DNA from: Symsagittifera roscoffensis
Taxonomy: Eukaryota > Xenacoelomorpha > Acoela > Convolutidae
Direction of reading: 5' to 3'
Length of the DNA: 64,000 bases
NCBI RefSeq assembly: GCF_963678635.1
Contig: NC_087062.1
Location: forward strand, 46,401,758-46,465,757
The notes under the pieces were generated by a model. It was given only the letters and a program-made list of their open reading frames with translations, was not told the DNA's origin and searched no databases. The position numbers and the translations under genes are program-made. Each line of letters opens with the position of its first letter. Position 1 is the first letter of the stretch. Below, in pieces: positions 53,051-62,836 of this stretch.

Positions 53051-56000
53051 GTGGCCAGAGCAACAATGGATGAGATCAACAGAACCACTGGGCGGACATT
53101 GGGTAGGATCGTTCCTTCCCAACGTCGTGATCATTCATCCAATAGCTCGGAGCGAGCACCCCGAACGGTAGCGTCCTTGGGGACTGCGCATGGCGGAACC
53201 TTTCAAAAGTCCCGCGTGGTAGACATTAGCAAGAATCTGATGGCACGTCTCCAGTTCACGCAAGTGGCCGCGGAGCATCCTCGAGCCTGCCTAAATGACA
53301 TGAGCTGGAACCCCGCTACGAGCGACCAGGTAATTCCCCCAGGGAGTCGCCACTTGATCATAGGAGACAGTTTGGTGAGGGACCTGAATGAGATCTTCGT
53401 CCATGGTCAGACTACCACTCTGTCCTTTGGAGGAGCCTCAGTGGCTCAGGTCATCAAGATGATGGAACTCCAGAGCGAAGATCACCTGGATACGCTGGTG
53501 ATAATGCTGGGAACCAACGACGTCTCGAGAGCCCCAGTGACTCCGGAGAGCAAGTGGGAGCCTCTATTGGTATGCCTCCTGAATGAACTAAAGGAGAAGT
53601 ACAGGCCCAGGCTTGTGGTGCTGTGCACGATACCACAAAACCCGCTGGTGGGCACCACAGTGGCAGATTTCATGAATGGCAACGTGACGCGGTGGAACGA
53701 AATGATCCGCAGTCTGGTGAGAAACAACCCTGGCGAGCTGCGACTTCTGGATCTCGAAAACATGCTGCGCATGATTGATCACATCGCGCTTACCAGAGAT
53801 GGAATACATTTCAACACCCAACGAGGGAGACACTGGGTCAATGATTTATTTCAGACGCAGTTGAGGGAAGTCGAGCAGGAGTCGAGGGCGACCAGTTCTC
53901 TGGCTCGGACCAGCTCGACCGGAGGAATTAGAATAGGGGCAAGCGTGCCCGAATCCCTCGTCAACCGCCTAGGGCCCTTGGCAATGGAGACGGCTGCAGC
54001 TGCACCCATCGCTCCGAGCTCTAACGTAAGTGAGAGGCTAGGGACTGCTCCTCCACCCAGAACACAACCGCTTGAAAGCCGACTCGGGAGATCAGTTGAT
54101 CAGAACAGGAATAACTCCCAGACCGTGTCTAGGAGGAACGACCCGCCCGCCACGGCAAACCCTGCTTCAGCAGCAGGACCGTCTACGAGCGCCGTGCCAG
54201 CGGAGGGAGTTGAACCAGGCAGCGTGCTGCTTTGGAACCGATCAGACCCTAGTCATTGGGGACAATACAAGACGGACATGTCAGCGAAGTTGAACATGAA
54301 TACCTTGACGTGTCGGGAGGACGCAATGAGAATGACTGGCGGAGAAAGTCCTACAGTATCGCGACTTTATCGGATACCGGGCGTGGATTGGCTGCTAGCA
54401 GAGCAGGAGAAATTCAGCTCCTCGACCCCACTCCGACATGTAGACTTGAATGGATTACCTCATGACAATACCTTTGGACCTTTGAACACCCGGTCGCTCA
54501 CCGATGTTCGAGATAGGACCCGGGAAAGGACACCACCTGCTCGCAAGGGCAAATTTCAGACAGAGAACAAGCCCAATAACAAGCACCACAAGATGTACAG
54601 GCAGTTTGCTAAACCACCCGGTCAGACGCCTGGCGAGTATTCAAGGGACTACCCCCGAACGACAACGGTGGTTGGAGACGATAAGAGATATGGGAAACTG
54701 AAGGCCCCAATAGGCGATGGCCTTTTTGCAGCTTATGATCCCTTGGATATGAAGGCAGCCAAGTATCTGATTGTGGCCGGCTCCGATTATCTCTGCACGC
54801 CCCGTTCTCTATTCTGGCCCGATGTTATTTTCTTGACGGCAGCTAAATTGGACTGGGGACAAGCAATCGGCATGATGATAAGTGTGCGAAGGGTGGTCAG
54901 TATGGAGCCACAGGTAATAGTGGTTGCAGGCTCAAATGATCATCGGCAAAGCAGGGGCTTATTGTCACGTCTGACGGATGGGTCGATCCCGAGTAACGAG
55001 GTTATAGGGGAGGCGATAATGACATTGCCCTCGGCGATGGCTGAGGTAGAAACAGCAGCAAAACAACGTTTCACCCAAAATGTAGTGAAGGTGGTCTTTG
55101 TGTTGTCACCAGGGTACGCTGCATTGCCAGAACCCCTTCAGTTTGTGTACACGATGGTCACAACGATAGCAGAGGGACGGTTCAATGTGATAATCCCTGC
55201 CCCGAACAGAGTGGTAGACCCCGACAATTACTACCCATCCCGATCTGAGCTTCCTGCCGTTTGGGCTGACATTTCCAATGCCATACAGGGACTCAAAGAA
55301 TGTAGCACAACTCGGTTGGTGCTAGATGAGGTTCTGGGGTTGGAGCTGTCCAACTTCGCCAGATTGCTGAAGTTAATACCAGGGGTAGATGACGATCATC
55401 TGTTAGTACAACAGGTGGCTGATGATCTCTGGTTCAGACTGATGGATCACGCAGAGAATGAGCAGGGAAGGACAGTCAGGAAAAACATGACATCGGCGGA
55501 AGAAGATCTCATGGCAATGGCTTTGCGCACGAAGCCGCACAACAACTTATGGTTGTACTTGTCACCAAGACTGTGCACCTTGGGAGAGGACGCGTTCGAG
55601 CATGCGCCGGCCGTGATCAAAGAGATACACGTGTATCTGAAGAACTTGTTTGATGCCCGGGAGTTAGCTGGGGGTATGGTGTTGAAATTGATGCAGGATG
55701 TAAACACAATGTCGTTGGACAAATTCCAAGCTGACGTACTAGCCACGAGGGCACAATATGAACGATCAGATGCCATCTTGGGTGGAATGGGAGTGGGATG
55801 GACGCCATCCTTCCTGTCGACGTGCTACCCGAGGGCATCTCGGAACCTGATCGCGAGCTTTGTCAAGGATATCAGGAAGCTGTCGATTGGCCTGATACTA
55901 GCCCTGTACGTGACATTTGGTCATGAGAACTTCGTGAAGGGACCGGCGAACCTCTTCACCCAAGCGTTGGCAGATTTGAGATTGGATGGACTCCTGACTC

Positions 56001-57409
56001 TGATTGCCATGACCTACGGTCGACTGGGTGATTTGCTTGTGCTGTTGCGTTACCCTGAACAACTCCAGGGAACAAGTCGTGAGTTCAACGCGCAGTTTGA
56101 GAATGCCTTGCTCAGGAAAATGAAAGACTGGAGGACTCTCCTGCTCCAATATCTCTTGCAACAGAACAGAAGTGTCACGGGAGAAGATAAGGTGGCGACG
56201 GATGCGGGTGAGTGTAAGCAGTATTGTGGCATGCCGTTGCTGACAGATTTGGCTGTCATGATGCGGATCGATCCGTTGGCTCTGATTCACGGACTGCGGG
56301 AATGGGTAGAGCAGAGGGAGCTGAGAGGGCTGGCCAGCGACGATAGGCTGTTCAGAAGAATAGCGGAGCCAGGTTGGGTGTTGATGGATTTCAACAATCA
56401 CTTCAAGTGCCTAATGGGCCGTGAGGACCTGTCCCACATCCAGTTTAACCCGAAGCTTTGGAATCTGAGACCAGTAGTCAAAGATTCAGGAGCGGCAATG
56501 AGAGTCCCACTTTTGCCAGAAGCCTACGCACACGCGAAAGAAAACCAGCAAGCGTGGCTTTCCGGGTCCAGGCCGCTGCCGGACCAATGCTCTCGATACC
56601 CGCCGATAAGGAGGATGTTGTTGGGAGTCACATCTCCCGTCATTGCCCCTCGCATCGGAGCAGCTCGTGATGCGGAGAAGAGAATGCTGAAGTGGAGTGA
56701 AGGAATGGAGCCGCGCTTCATCAGCTGGAACGTTGCAGCCGCGCACACGTTTGACTTCGCATTTCCTGATGCTTGGAGTGGGAAAAAGATCACGGCACTA
56801 CCTTCCAGGAGACCAGAGGTCTCGGCTGAAATGTGGAACGAGGTGTATACTCCCACAGATGACTTATCAAGACTGAAGTGGTCAGGAGAAGTGAAAGTAG
56901 TGATGCTGGAAGTGGCAAAGGAGTGCAGAGGAGGCTCATACATAACGATAGAGGACCTGGCACCACATGGCGAGGAGTCCGTAGAATTCCTGGTGAACGA
57001 TGAATTGTTTTATCACGCAGGAGACATGACCGTACCGGCGCGACTGGACTCGGGCATAGACACACGACAAGGCCCTTCAGGACCCAAGCCGAAACCTGAT
57101 GCAAATGACGATGAATTGATGGATCAGGACGATAACGACATCGAGGGAAAGACAGAAAAACCGGGTGAGACGGATCTAGGAGCGTTGGAGAGAGACTTGC
57201 TAGAATACCGGTTCAGTGAAGACGACGATGGGGAAGTCGATGGGAGTCTATTGCTGATGACGCCATCGTCTTTCATGTCCCCTACAAAGGAGGCGTCGGC
57301 CGACTTATCCCCGATGGACCCGATAAGTCAGGCGAGAGAGTGCCGAAGCAGGGATCCGCAAAGATTGCTCCATGAGTCACCGAGGAGGAGAAAAATCGAA
57401 GAGTCATGA
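53051..57409 (+). CDS. E2 ORFc, 1452-aa protein with SGNH-hydrolase domain
   Basis: One uninterrupted frame. Residues 1-100 are basic and disordered. Residues 101-275 are SGNH: IIGDSLVRDL with Ser107, FGGAS with Gly127, LGTND with Asn156, and DGIHFN with Asp250/His253, all four blocks in order. Such enzymes hydrolyse esters or related acyl bonds with a Ser-His-Asp triad. Residues 285-390 are a Pro/Ser/Ala linker. From 577 an SGNH-like copy follows (AGSDY, then AGSND at 627) without the Ser and His. Residues 750-1300 are mainly helical, unrecognised, conserved in E1. The C-terminus is acidic (DNDIEGKTEKPGETD, YRFSEDDDGEVDG). No signal peptide or membrane span. It is by far the best preserved ORF of E2. 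The stop overlaps the next ATG (ATGA). Confidence 0.85.
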   Translation: MARATMDEINRTTGRTLGRIVPSQRRDHSSNSSERAPRTVASLGTAHGGTFQKSRVVDISKNLMARLQFTQVAAEHPRACLNDMSWNPATSDQVIPPGSRHLIIGDSLVRDLNEIFVHGQTTTLSFGGASVAQVIKMMELQSEDHLDTLVIMLGTNDVSRAPVTPESKWEPLLVCLLNELKEKYRPRLVVLCTIPQNPLVGTTVADFMNGNVTRWNEMIRSLVRNNPGELRLLDLENMLRMIDHIALTRDGIHFNTQRGRHWVNDLFQTQLREVEQESRATSSLARTSSTGGIRIGASVPESLVNRLGPLAMETAAAAPIAPSSNVSERLGTAPPPRTQPLESRLGRSVDQNRNNSQTVSRRNDPPATANPASAAGPSTSAVPAEGVEPGSVLLWNRSDPSHWGQYKTDMSAKLNMNTLTCREDAMRMTGGESPTVSRLYRIPGVDWLLAEQEKFSSSTPLRHVDLNGLPHDNTFGPLNTRSLTDVRDRTRERTPPARKGKFQTENKPNNKHHKMYRQFAKPPGQTPGEYSRDYPRTTTVVGDDKRYGKLKAPIGDGLFAAYDPLDMKAAKYLIVAGSDYLCTPRSLFWPDVIFLTAAKLDWGQAIGMMISVRRVVSMEPQVIVVAGSNDHRQSRGLLSRLTDGSIPSNEVIGEAIMTLPSAMAEVETAAKQRFTQNVVKVVFVLSPGYAALPEPLQFVYTMVTTIAEGRFNVIIPAPNRVVDPDNYYPSRSELPAVWADISNAIQGLKECSTTRLVLDEVLGLELSNFARLLKLIPGVDDDHLLVQQVADDLWFRLMDHAENEQGRTVRKNMTSAEEDLMAMALRTKPHNNLWLYLSPRLCTLGEDAFEHAPAVIKEIHVYLKNLFDARELAGGMVLKLMQDVNTMSLDKFQADVLATRAQYERSDAILGGMGVGWTPSFLSTCYPRASRNLIASFVKDIRKLSIGLILALYVTFGHENFVKGPANLFTQALADLRLDGLLTLIAMTYGRLGDLLVLLRYPEQLQGTSREFNAQFENALLRKMKDWRTLLLQYLLQQNRSVTGEDKVATDAGECKQYCGMPLLTDLAVMMRIDPLALIHGLREWVEQRELRGLASDDRLFRRIAEPGWVLMDFNNHFKCLMGREDLSHIQFNPKLWNLRPVVKDSGAAMRVPLLPEAYAHAKENQQAWLSGSRPLPDQCSRYPPIRRMLLGVTSPVIAPRIGAARDAEKRMLKWSEGMEPRFISWNVAAAHTFDFAFPDAWSGKKITALPSRRPEVSAEMWNEVYTPTDDLSRLKWSGEVKVVMLEVAKECRGGSYITIEDLAPHGEESVEFLVNDELFYHAGDMTVPARLDSGIDTRQGPSGPKPKPDANDDELMDQDDNDIEGKTEKPGETDLGALERDLLEYRFSEDDDGEVDGSLLLMTPSSFMSPTKEASADLSPMDPISQARECRSRDPQRLLHESPRRRKIEES

Positions 57410-57732
57410 GGGTATCCTTCCTGAGTACGCTACCGGAAGAGGAATGGGAAAGATACCAAAGTGAACTAGAAAGCAAGACAGGGGCAACCTGGAGCAGAGT
57501 GAACTTCATGGAGAGGTCATGGGACGTGATACGACGTTATGGGACGCAGTCCACAGTGAAGGTGGGATTGAACCAACCCATCATGCGTGAGGTCCTGGAG
57601 AAAATAATGAACTCCATGGAGTCTGATGTTCTGACCGAGTCAGTTACAGAGGACAGTGCCGATGATCAGCAGGTCACAAAGAAATTACCCGTTAGACGAG
57701 CCAGAAAGGGAAGACAGGAAGTCGAGCCGTGA
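57406..57732 (+). CDS. E2 ORFd, 108 aa, ATGA-coupled to ORFc
   Basis: The ATG at 57,406 overlaps the TGA of ORFc (cATGAg). The product has a helical N-terminal part (LSTLPEEEWERYQSELES, MREVLEKIMNSMESDV) and a basic tail (RRARKGRQE). No family recognised. Overlap by four bases suggests termination-reinitiation from ORFc, or a frameshift that would append it to ORFc as a C-terminal extension. The E1 equivalent is outside the window. Its stop (TGA at 57,730) in turn overlaps the GTG where the next frame becomes open. Confidence 0.6.
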   Translation: MRVSFLSTLPEEEWERYQSELESKTGATWSRVNFMERSWDVIRRYGTQSTVKVGLNQPIMREVLEKIMNSMESDVLTESVTEDSADDQQVTKKLPVRRARKGRQEVEP

Positions 57733-60378
57733 ACCAGAGAGTGGTGAAGTCAAAAGCCAGCGCAGTGGTGGCCTCTCTGACGAGCGCAGGTCGTTCAGGC
57801 GAGAGCGGGCAAGGAGACGGTGCGACGCTGACCGGGGGAGAAAAAGAGAACCTGATACCCCCTATGCTCTTGGCAGTTCTGACCACGACAGCCATGAAAT
57901 CAAAGAAGACAGCACGAACCCTGGCAGACACTAAGCTAGAAATGGAGATCATCAGTCAGTGTGGATCTGGAGGACTTGAAGATTACAGGCCCTCGCGAAC
58001 CAACATGGCCAAGCTGAAACTGGAGGGACAACTCGACATGGTCGAGTACAGTCGAGTCAATGTGCCGGAATCGGTCCACATGGGAGATCCAGCAGGGGGT
58101 TATGTGGAAATAATGAAGGCGAGGAACTCCGCGAGAGGGCACGTGATGGCTTGGAGCGAGAAGCGAGCCATGCAGGAATATCTGAAAGGGCTTACGGAGA
58201 ACTCTAACTTAAATCGGAAAGAATACGGCACGGTAATGTCCTCGGAAGCGAACGAAATCGGGCTGGAAAAGCTACTGGAAATTTCTTGGAGGGCGGCCCT
58301 CCAGAGATACTTCGATGAGACGATGCATGCACCTGCGACGGTGGCAGCGTACCTGGCTCATCCGTGCACGAGAACTGACCTGCAAGTACGGTTGGCTTGG
58401 TGCTTGATGGGCATCAAGAAGGCGGAATATGAAGCCAGTAATGATTTGAAATCAAAAGAACAGGAGCTGGAGTTGATGGAAGCCCTGCGAGCGTTGATTT
58501 AAAAAGACAATTCTGCGATAGCCTGGGCTAAGCGTAAGGATGCCCTTTGCTTTGTCAGGTTCGTGGTGGATCGTATCCCCACTCCTGTTTTGGGAGAATG
58601 CATAAAGATCATTCGGCAAAAGGGAGTTGATTGCGAAAGAAACTTCCTTAGGGCACTCCTGGAACTATATCAGGATATGCCGTTGATTGTACCAAATAGG
58701 GAGTCGAATGACATGGAAAGCTATCGCAAGTTGGAAGAAGTGAGAAGATATTCCAACAAAGAATTGAAAGTGAGCCGGGAGTTGATTGAAGCAGTCAGGG
58801 GACAAAAAGACATTGCAACACTAGGGAAACTGAAGTCGTTCCAATATGTGTCTGGCATACCGGGGATGGCGTATAATCCCTTCGTGAATGAAGAAGCCAG
58901 GTAAGCGTACTTCGACTATGAGCAAGTCATAGTGCTCAATTTCTGGGTTGAACGGATCAAAGAAACTGGAATGCTGATGGTGGAACAACCCAAGCTGGGA
59001 ATTATCCTAGAAGAACGAGTGGTCGAACCCTCGGTTCCCGAGCTGAAGGGGCAAGTGAGTTTTGATTGTGGTTCTTGGGACGGTCCCTTGAAAACCAGCC
59101 TAGTAACCATGTGGGAACTCATGAAGCCCTCTTGGTGTCCCTATCCTAACGCCGGTTTAACCTGGGACATGACGGCGGATATCACGTTAGACCTGGATGA
59201 TGACGCGAGTCTACATGACCTGGCCATGATACACCATCTGCTGGCCATGAGGTTGACGAAGCGGAAGAGCAACCCATCCACGGAGCTATCCGAGGGAAGC
59301 CCATCGAGCAATTGGTTGAAGCAAGGCACATGTTTGCAACTTGGGACACTGCCTGATTACGCTAAGCGAGCAGCATCGACAACTGGCACGATTGTACGGA
59401 AGATTGAGCATGTCGGATAAGAGTGGCATGGAGTTGGTCGCGTACTGTCATGGGGTGACGGATGTAAATTTGACCACAGCCTTGGGATTTTGTAGCATGA
59501 CGAGTTCGATAGAATCACTTGAGCGCCTGGAGCGTGACCATGAGCTAGTGACGTCCCTCAGCGTGGAAGTATTCCCTGGAGCATTGCAGACGGAGCAGAA
59601 GATCGGAGGCTGGCGAGAAGCTCTGGAAAACGAAATGAATCTGAAGGATAGTGAAGCCTATCATAAACCTACTGGTTCAAAATATCTGGTGGGTTCAAGC
59701 TCCGCGCCATATTGCAAAAGTAGGTATCCTACGCACATGGTGGTGATGGATGCGAGGACGCAGCAGGTGTTGATTGACCAACTTTTCTCTGTGCCAAAGT
59801 GCGTGAGGTCGGCCAGAATGTCGGAGAGGTCATATGATTTGTTGGCGAAGATCTTTCGGGCAGTCCCGAAGAGATCTGAAGGCGAGTTGCAAGACGTAGT
59901 GAGTGAAGAATTCCTGAGATTGAACGAAGGTAATGTGAGCGAATTCCAAAAGCAGAAAGCGAGTGGAGCGTTACCCACTGAAATCCCCACCATAGAAGAG
60001 AAAGACGATTTACACAGAATTCTGATGGAGGTGGAACCGTTGCTGGGAGCCTCAAGGTATCGGACCCGAAGGAGAAGGAACATAGTGAGAACCCATGGGG
60101 AGTATCTTTGCCACTGCTTGGCGCAGACGTTATGGTACCCCAAACGCGGGAATCTGATGCTAGTATGGGACGTGGAGGAGTTGTACTCTACGGGGTTGCC
60201 CGATCAGAATCAACAGGTGTCAATCGTGGTGGTTAGTGCCATGCTGGCAGTGAGATGGTTGGATGCTAACGCGGACACAAGTGAACAGGAGACGGCCGTG
60301 CCGACTCCTGAGCAGCTGAGCAACGTGAAGATGAGTCGTGAATTGGATCTTTTTTCAGAACCACCTGCAAGGTTCTGA
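57729..60378 (+). pseudogene. E2 ORFe, protein of about 880 codons with two stops and one frameshift
   Basis: One frame runs 57,729-59,420 with TAA at 58,500 and at 58,902. Then translation must move to the frame open from 59,341 to 60,378. The first ATG is at 57,864. Local motifs: EYLKGLTENSNLNRKEYG, VRFVVDRIPTPVLGECIK, FQYVSGIPGMAYNPFV, and late GEYLCHCLAQTLWYPKRGNLMLVWDVEELY. Mostly helical; no catalytic signature, no membrane segment, no envelope-like features. Since stops sit in otherwise continuous coding sequence, it is a recently broken gene. Function unknown. Confidence 0.65.
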
Positions 60379-61606
60379 GAATACCCAAAGCCATTGAAAG
60401 AATATGGTCAAGGCAAAGATTGATGCCTTGGTTCCGTGCAGCGATGACGTCGTGGATGTATGAACGCGCGAAGCGTCATATGTAGAGGAACACGGAAGCC
60501 TATCAGTCTTTCCAGCTAGATATAGGACCGGGAGCCTATAAGAGAGCATTCCTGACGCACAGAAACGCGGTCACCACGGCGGGGAAGCGAGTAGCTGGAG
60601 CGCCTTGTGTAACTGAAGATGAGAAGAAAGAGATCTTAAGAGCTGACCTAGAACGAAATGTGAGCCTATGTCTTCACAACAGCTTCTGCAGGAACCGGGA
60701 GCAAAAGGTAAATGTGGACTTGCTACCTTGTTGAAAACCGAGGCTGTTGGAACAGGAGAGTTGGTGCACGGCCCGCAACTCCATGGACATGCTGGAGAAA
60801 GTCCTAGAAGACAGCGAAGCCGAAGATCAGGATGGAGAAAAAATGGAATGAAGATGATGGAACGAAGACGACAAGTGAAGACGTGAGCAAGAAAAGAAGA
60901 GAAGGAGAAAAAACTTGATCGTCTTTGTGTGTTACAACTTGAACCAATCAACCAAGTTTGATTATTGAACTTGTTAAACTTTTTGTTTTGATTTAGTTTG
61001 GTCAAACCAAACTTTGAAAATTGTTTTAATTGTTAAAATTGTTGAAAGAAAATTTTAGTTATGCTACTTATGTATATATGGAGAACATAGGTGAGTATAT
61101 TTACCTATTTAAACACGACTGGAGTTTTTAACCTGTGTAAGACACAATTTCACTGTGTGGCGACATGGTAAGTTTGGGTAAACTCGCTCGAGAAGGGTGA
61201 GTAACTCAATAACTTTCCTAGCCACAGAGTTTTTTAGTTTTAATATTGAAAGGACAGCATAAATAACTGATTATACTTGGTGAGTGACGTTAAGTTAATT
61301 TTAACGGGTGCGTGGCCGTGCCACGTCCCAACTTTTTAATCACAAAGAGCGAAGAGAAGTTTTATGGCAAGATGACGCAAGTAGTCAGAAAAGAAATTTT
61401 ATCTTGGACACTCCTCATGGTGCAGATTTTGTGAAAATGTTGAAAGGCAGTGAGATGTAGTACGATGCCATTTGTGACACGTAGTGAGTTGAGGTGGAGT
61501 GGATAAATTTCATTTTCTTATGCGATTTGTAAGATTGATTATAGAGAACTGGAACACCACTTGACGATAACCCGGTGTTATGCGATCAATAGGGACATTG
61601 ATGGGA
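60379..61606 (+). other. E2 3' region: degraded ORF end and 3' UTR
   Basis: 60,379-60,900 still has coding-like composition (an acidic EDSEAEDQDGEK segment near 60,815 and a 73-codon ORF 60,668-60,886), probably the tail of ORFe or another small gene in a broken frame. 60,900-61,606 is noncoding and AT-rich. A small hairpin GCGTGGC..GCCACG occurs near 61,312-61,326. Confidence 0.5.
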
Positions 61607-61622
61607 ACTTGTCCGGGGAGTA
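61607..61622 (+). promoter_or_regulatory. candidate polypurine tract
   Basis: The LTR is preceded by tccGGGGAGta. The tract is short, but it is the only purine run directly at the LTR and is where plus-strand priming would be expected. Confidence 0.4.
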
Positions 61623-62513
61623 TGTGCCATTCTGCCAGATTGGCACAGCGCAGCGCAACCTTCCGGCGACACGAAAGAAAACGAATAAAGGCCTTAGTAA
61701 CGGAAAATTACTGCAAAGGAGGGTCTAGATATTTCGAAAATTTGAATTTTTAAAATTTCGATTGACTGGCCAATTCTTCTGAGAAATACAAAAAGACGGC
61801 CATTTTGACTGAAAAGGTCAAAAAAACAGAACAACAACAAATATAGTGAGATTCGGTCGTGCGGGAACACGAGAAAAACGGAGCCTCTTATCGTGGCAAT
61901 AACACACGATAAGAACCTTAGCAGTGGATATTAGTGGAGAAGGAAGCTTCAGTGGGGAAGGAATATTCCACGGAACCCTCCCGTGCCACAAATTGGGAGA
62001 GATAACAGCGTTATCTCAGGAAGATTACGGGAGCGGAGGCTTGGTCCCCCAGAGACTGTTGTATGTGAAGGGACTATATAGAACTGACTTTGTAGCTACT
62101 TGGATGTCGTGAAACTTTGAATTAACACCGGTATTATTTGATATTTTAGAATATGAGTAGCTAGAAGGAGGAAAGGGTCAATCCATCTCCAATGGATTTA
62201 ATAGAGAACTGTCACACAAAAACATATTAAAATAGGGTATTCGAGCCGTGTTTTTAGTAGCAATCACGTAGTCTGAGGATCCGAGACTCAGCTATGTGGT
62301 TGTGTTCGCATGTAAACGAAAGCTGATCAAAAGTCGTTTGACTGATGGCCTAAAAATAGTAACTTTTTACTTATCCCTAAACAGACCAAAAAATCAACTG
62401 GCAAGGTCGAGACGGTGAAAAACGAGTAGGATTAAGGTAACTGACGCCTGCCAGTCGTTAATAGGTACTTTTTCTACGCTCCGTCGCTGTGTAGTATTTG
62501 GGCGAATGTTACA
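61623..62513 (+). repeat. 3' LTR of E2 (891 bp)
   Basis: Same start and end as the 5' LTR, with a 5-bp insertion (agcgc) near the beginning, another single-base indel and about 20 substitutions by hand count. Followed by AGTAGTCTG, which continues the repeat interrupted at 38,605. Confidence 0.9.
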
Positions 62514-62836
62514 AGTAGTCTGATTGGAGTTTCCAAGATTTTATTTCAGTGAAAAATACTTGGTTTAATCCATGGAGGGAGTGACTGTCAAAAAGTTGTT
62601 CTCTTTAATACATGAGCTTCACTTACAGAGTAGAGTTACTACTGCAGCTCATTATTCATGTTCTGTATGATGGTGTAACAACTAGGTTTACAAATAATTT
62701 CAAGCTTGAGACCAAAAATAGCATCATATTCACCAGAGCTGTTTTTTATGAAACAAAGTTTGGCTGAAGGGATTTCAAGGTAGTCTAAATGCGCTGGAAG
62801 CAAGGTCCTCTCCGAGCGACAAAATTTTTTCGGAAA
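62514..62836 (+). repeat. right flank of the E2 insertion, copy of the repeat at 33,075-33,330
   Basis: agtagtctg, tttggtttaa, agttgttctctttaatacatgag and gtgtaac.a.taggtt....ttcaagcttgag match 33,078-33,275 (and 38,300-38,497) at moderate identity. It is part of a repeat of about 300 bp that occurs next to the left LTR as well. No gene. Confidence 0.65.

Larger units (their letters stand above)
38606..62513 (+). mobile_element. E2, 23.9-kb Ty3/gypsy LTR retrotransposon with cargo ORFs
   Basis: Bounded by LTRs 38,606-39,490 and 61,623-62,513, both TG...CA, in the same orientation, with AGT (or AAGT) on both outer flanks. Contents: leader of about 3.1 kb, gag, protease, RT, RNase H, integrase, pol extension, macro-like region, ORFa, coiled-coil ORF, 1452-aa SGNH ORF, 108-aa ORF, broken ORF of about 880 codons, 3' UTR and purine-rich tract. 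I hand-count about 20 substitutions plus two small indels between the two LTRs (about 2.3%). GC in the coding part is visibly higher than in flanking DNA. Ty3/gypsy elements are usually 5-12 kb. Confidence 0.9.

Noticed and set aside
52247-60378. Envelope gene among the cargo ORFs
   Set aside because: I looked for signal peptides, membrane spans and Cys-rich ectodomains in the cargo ORFs and saw none. The large ORF has SGNH motifs instead.
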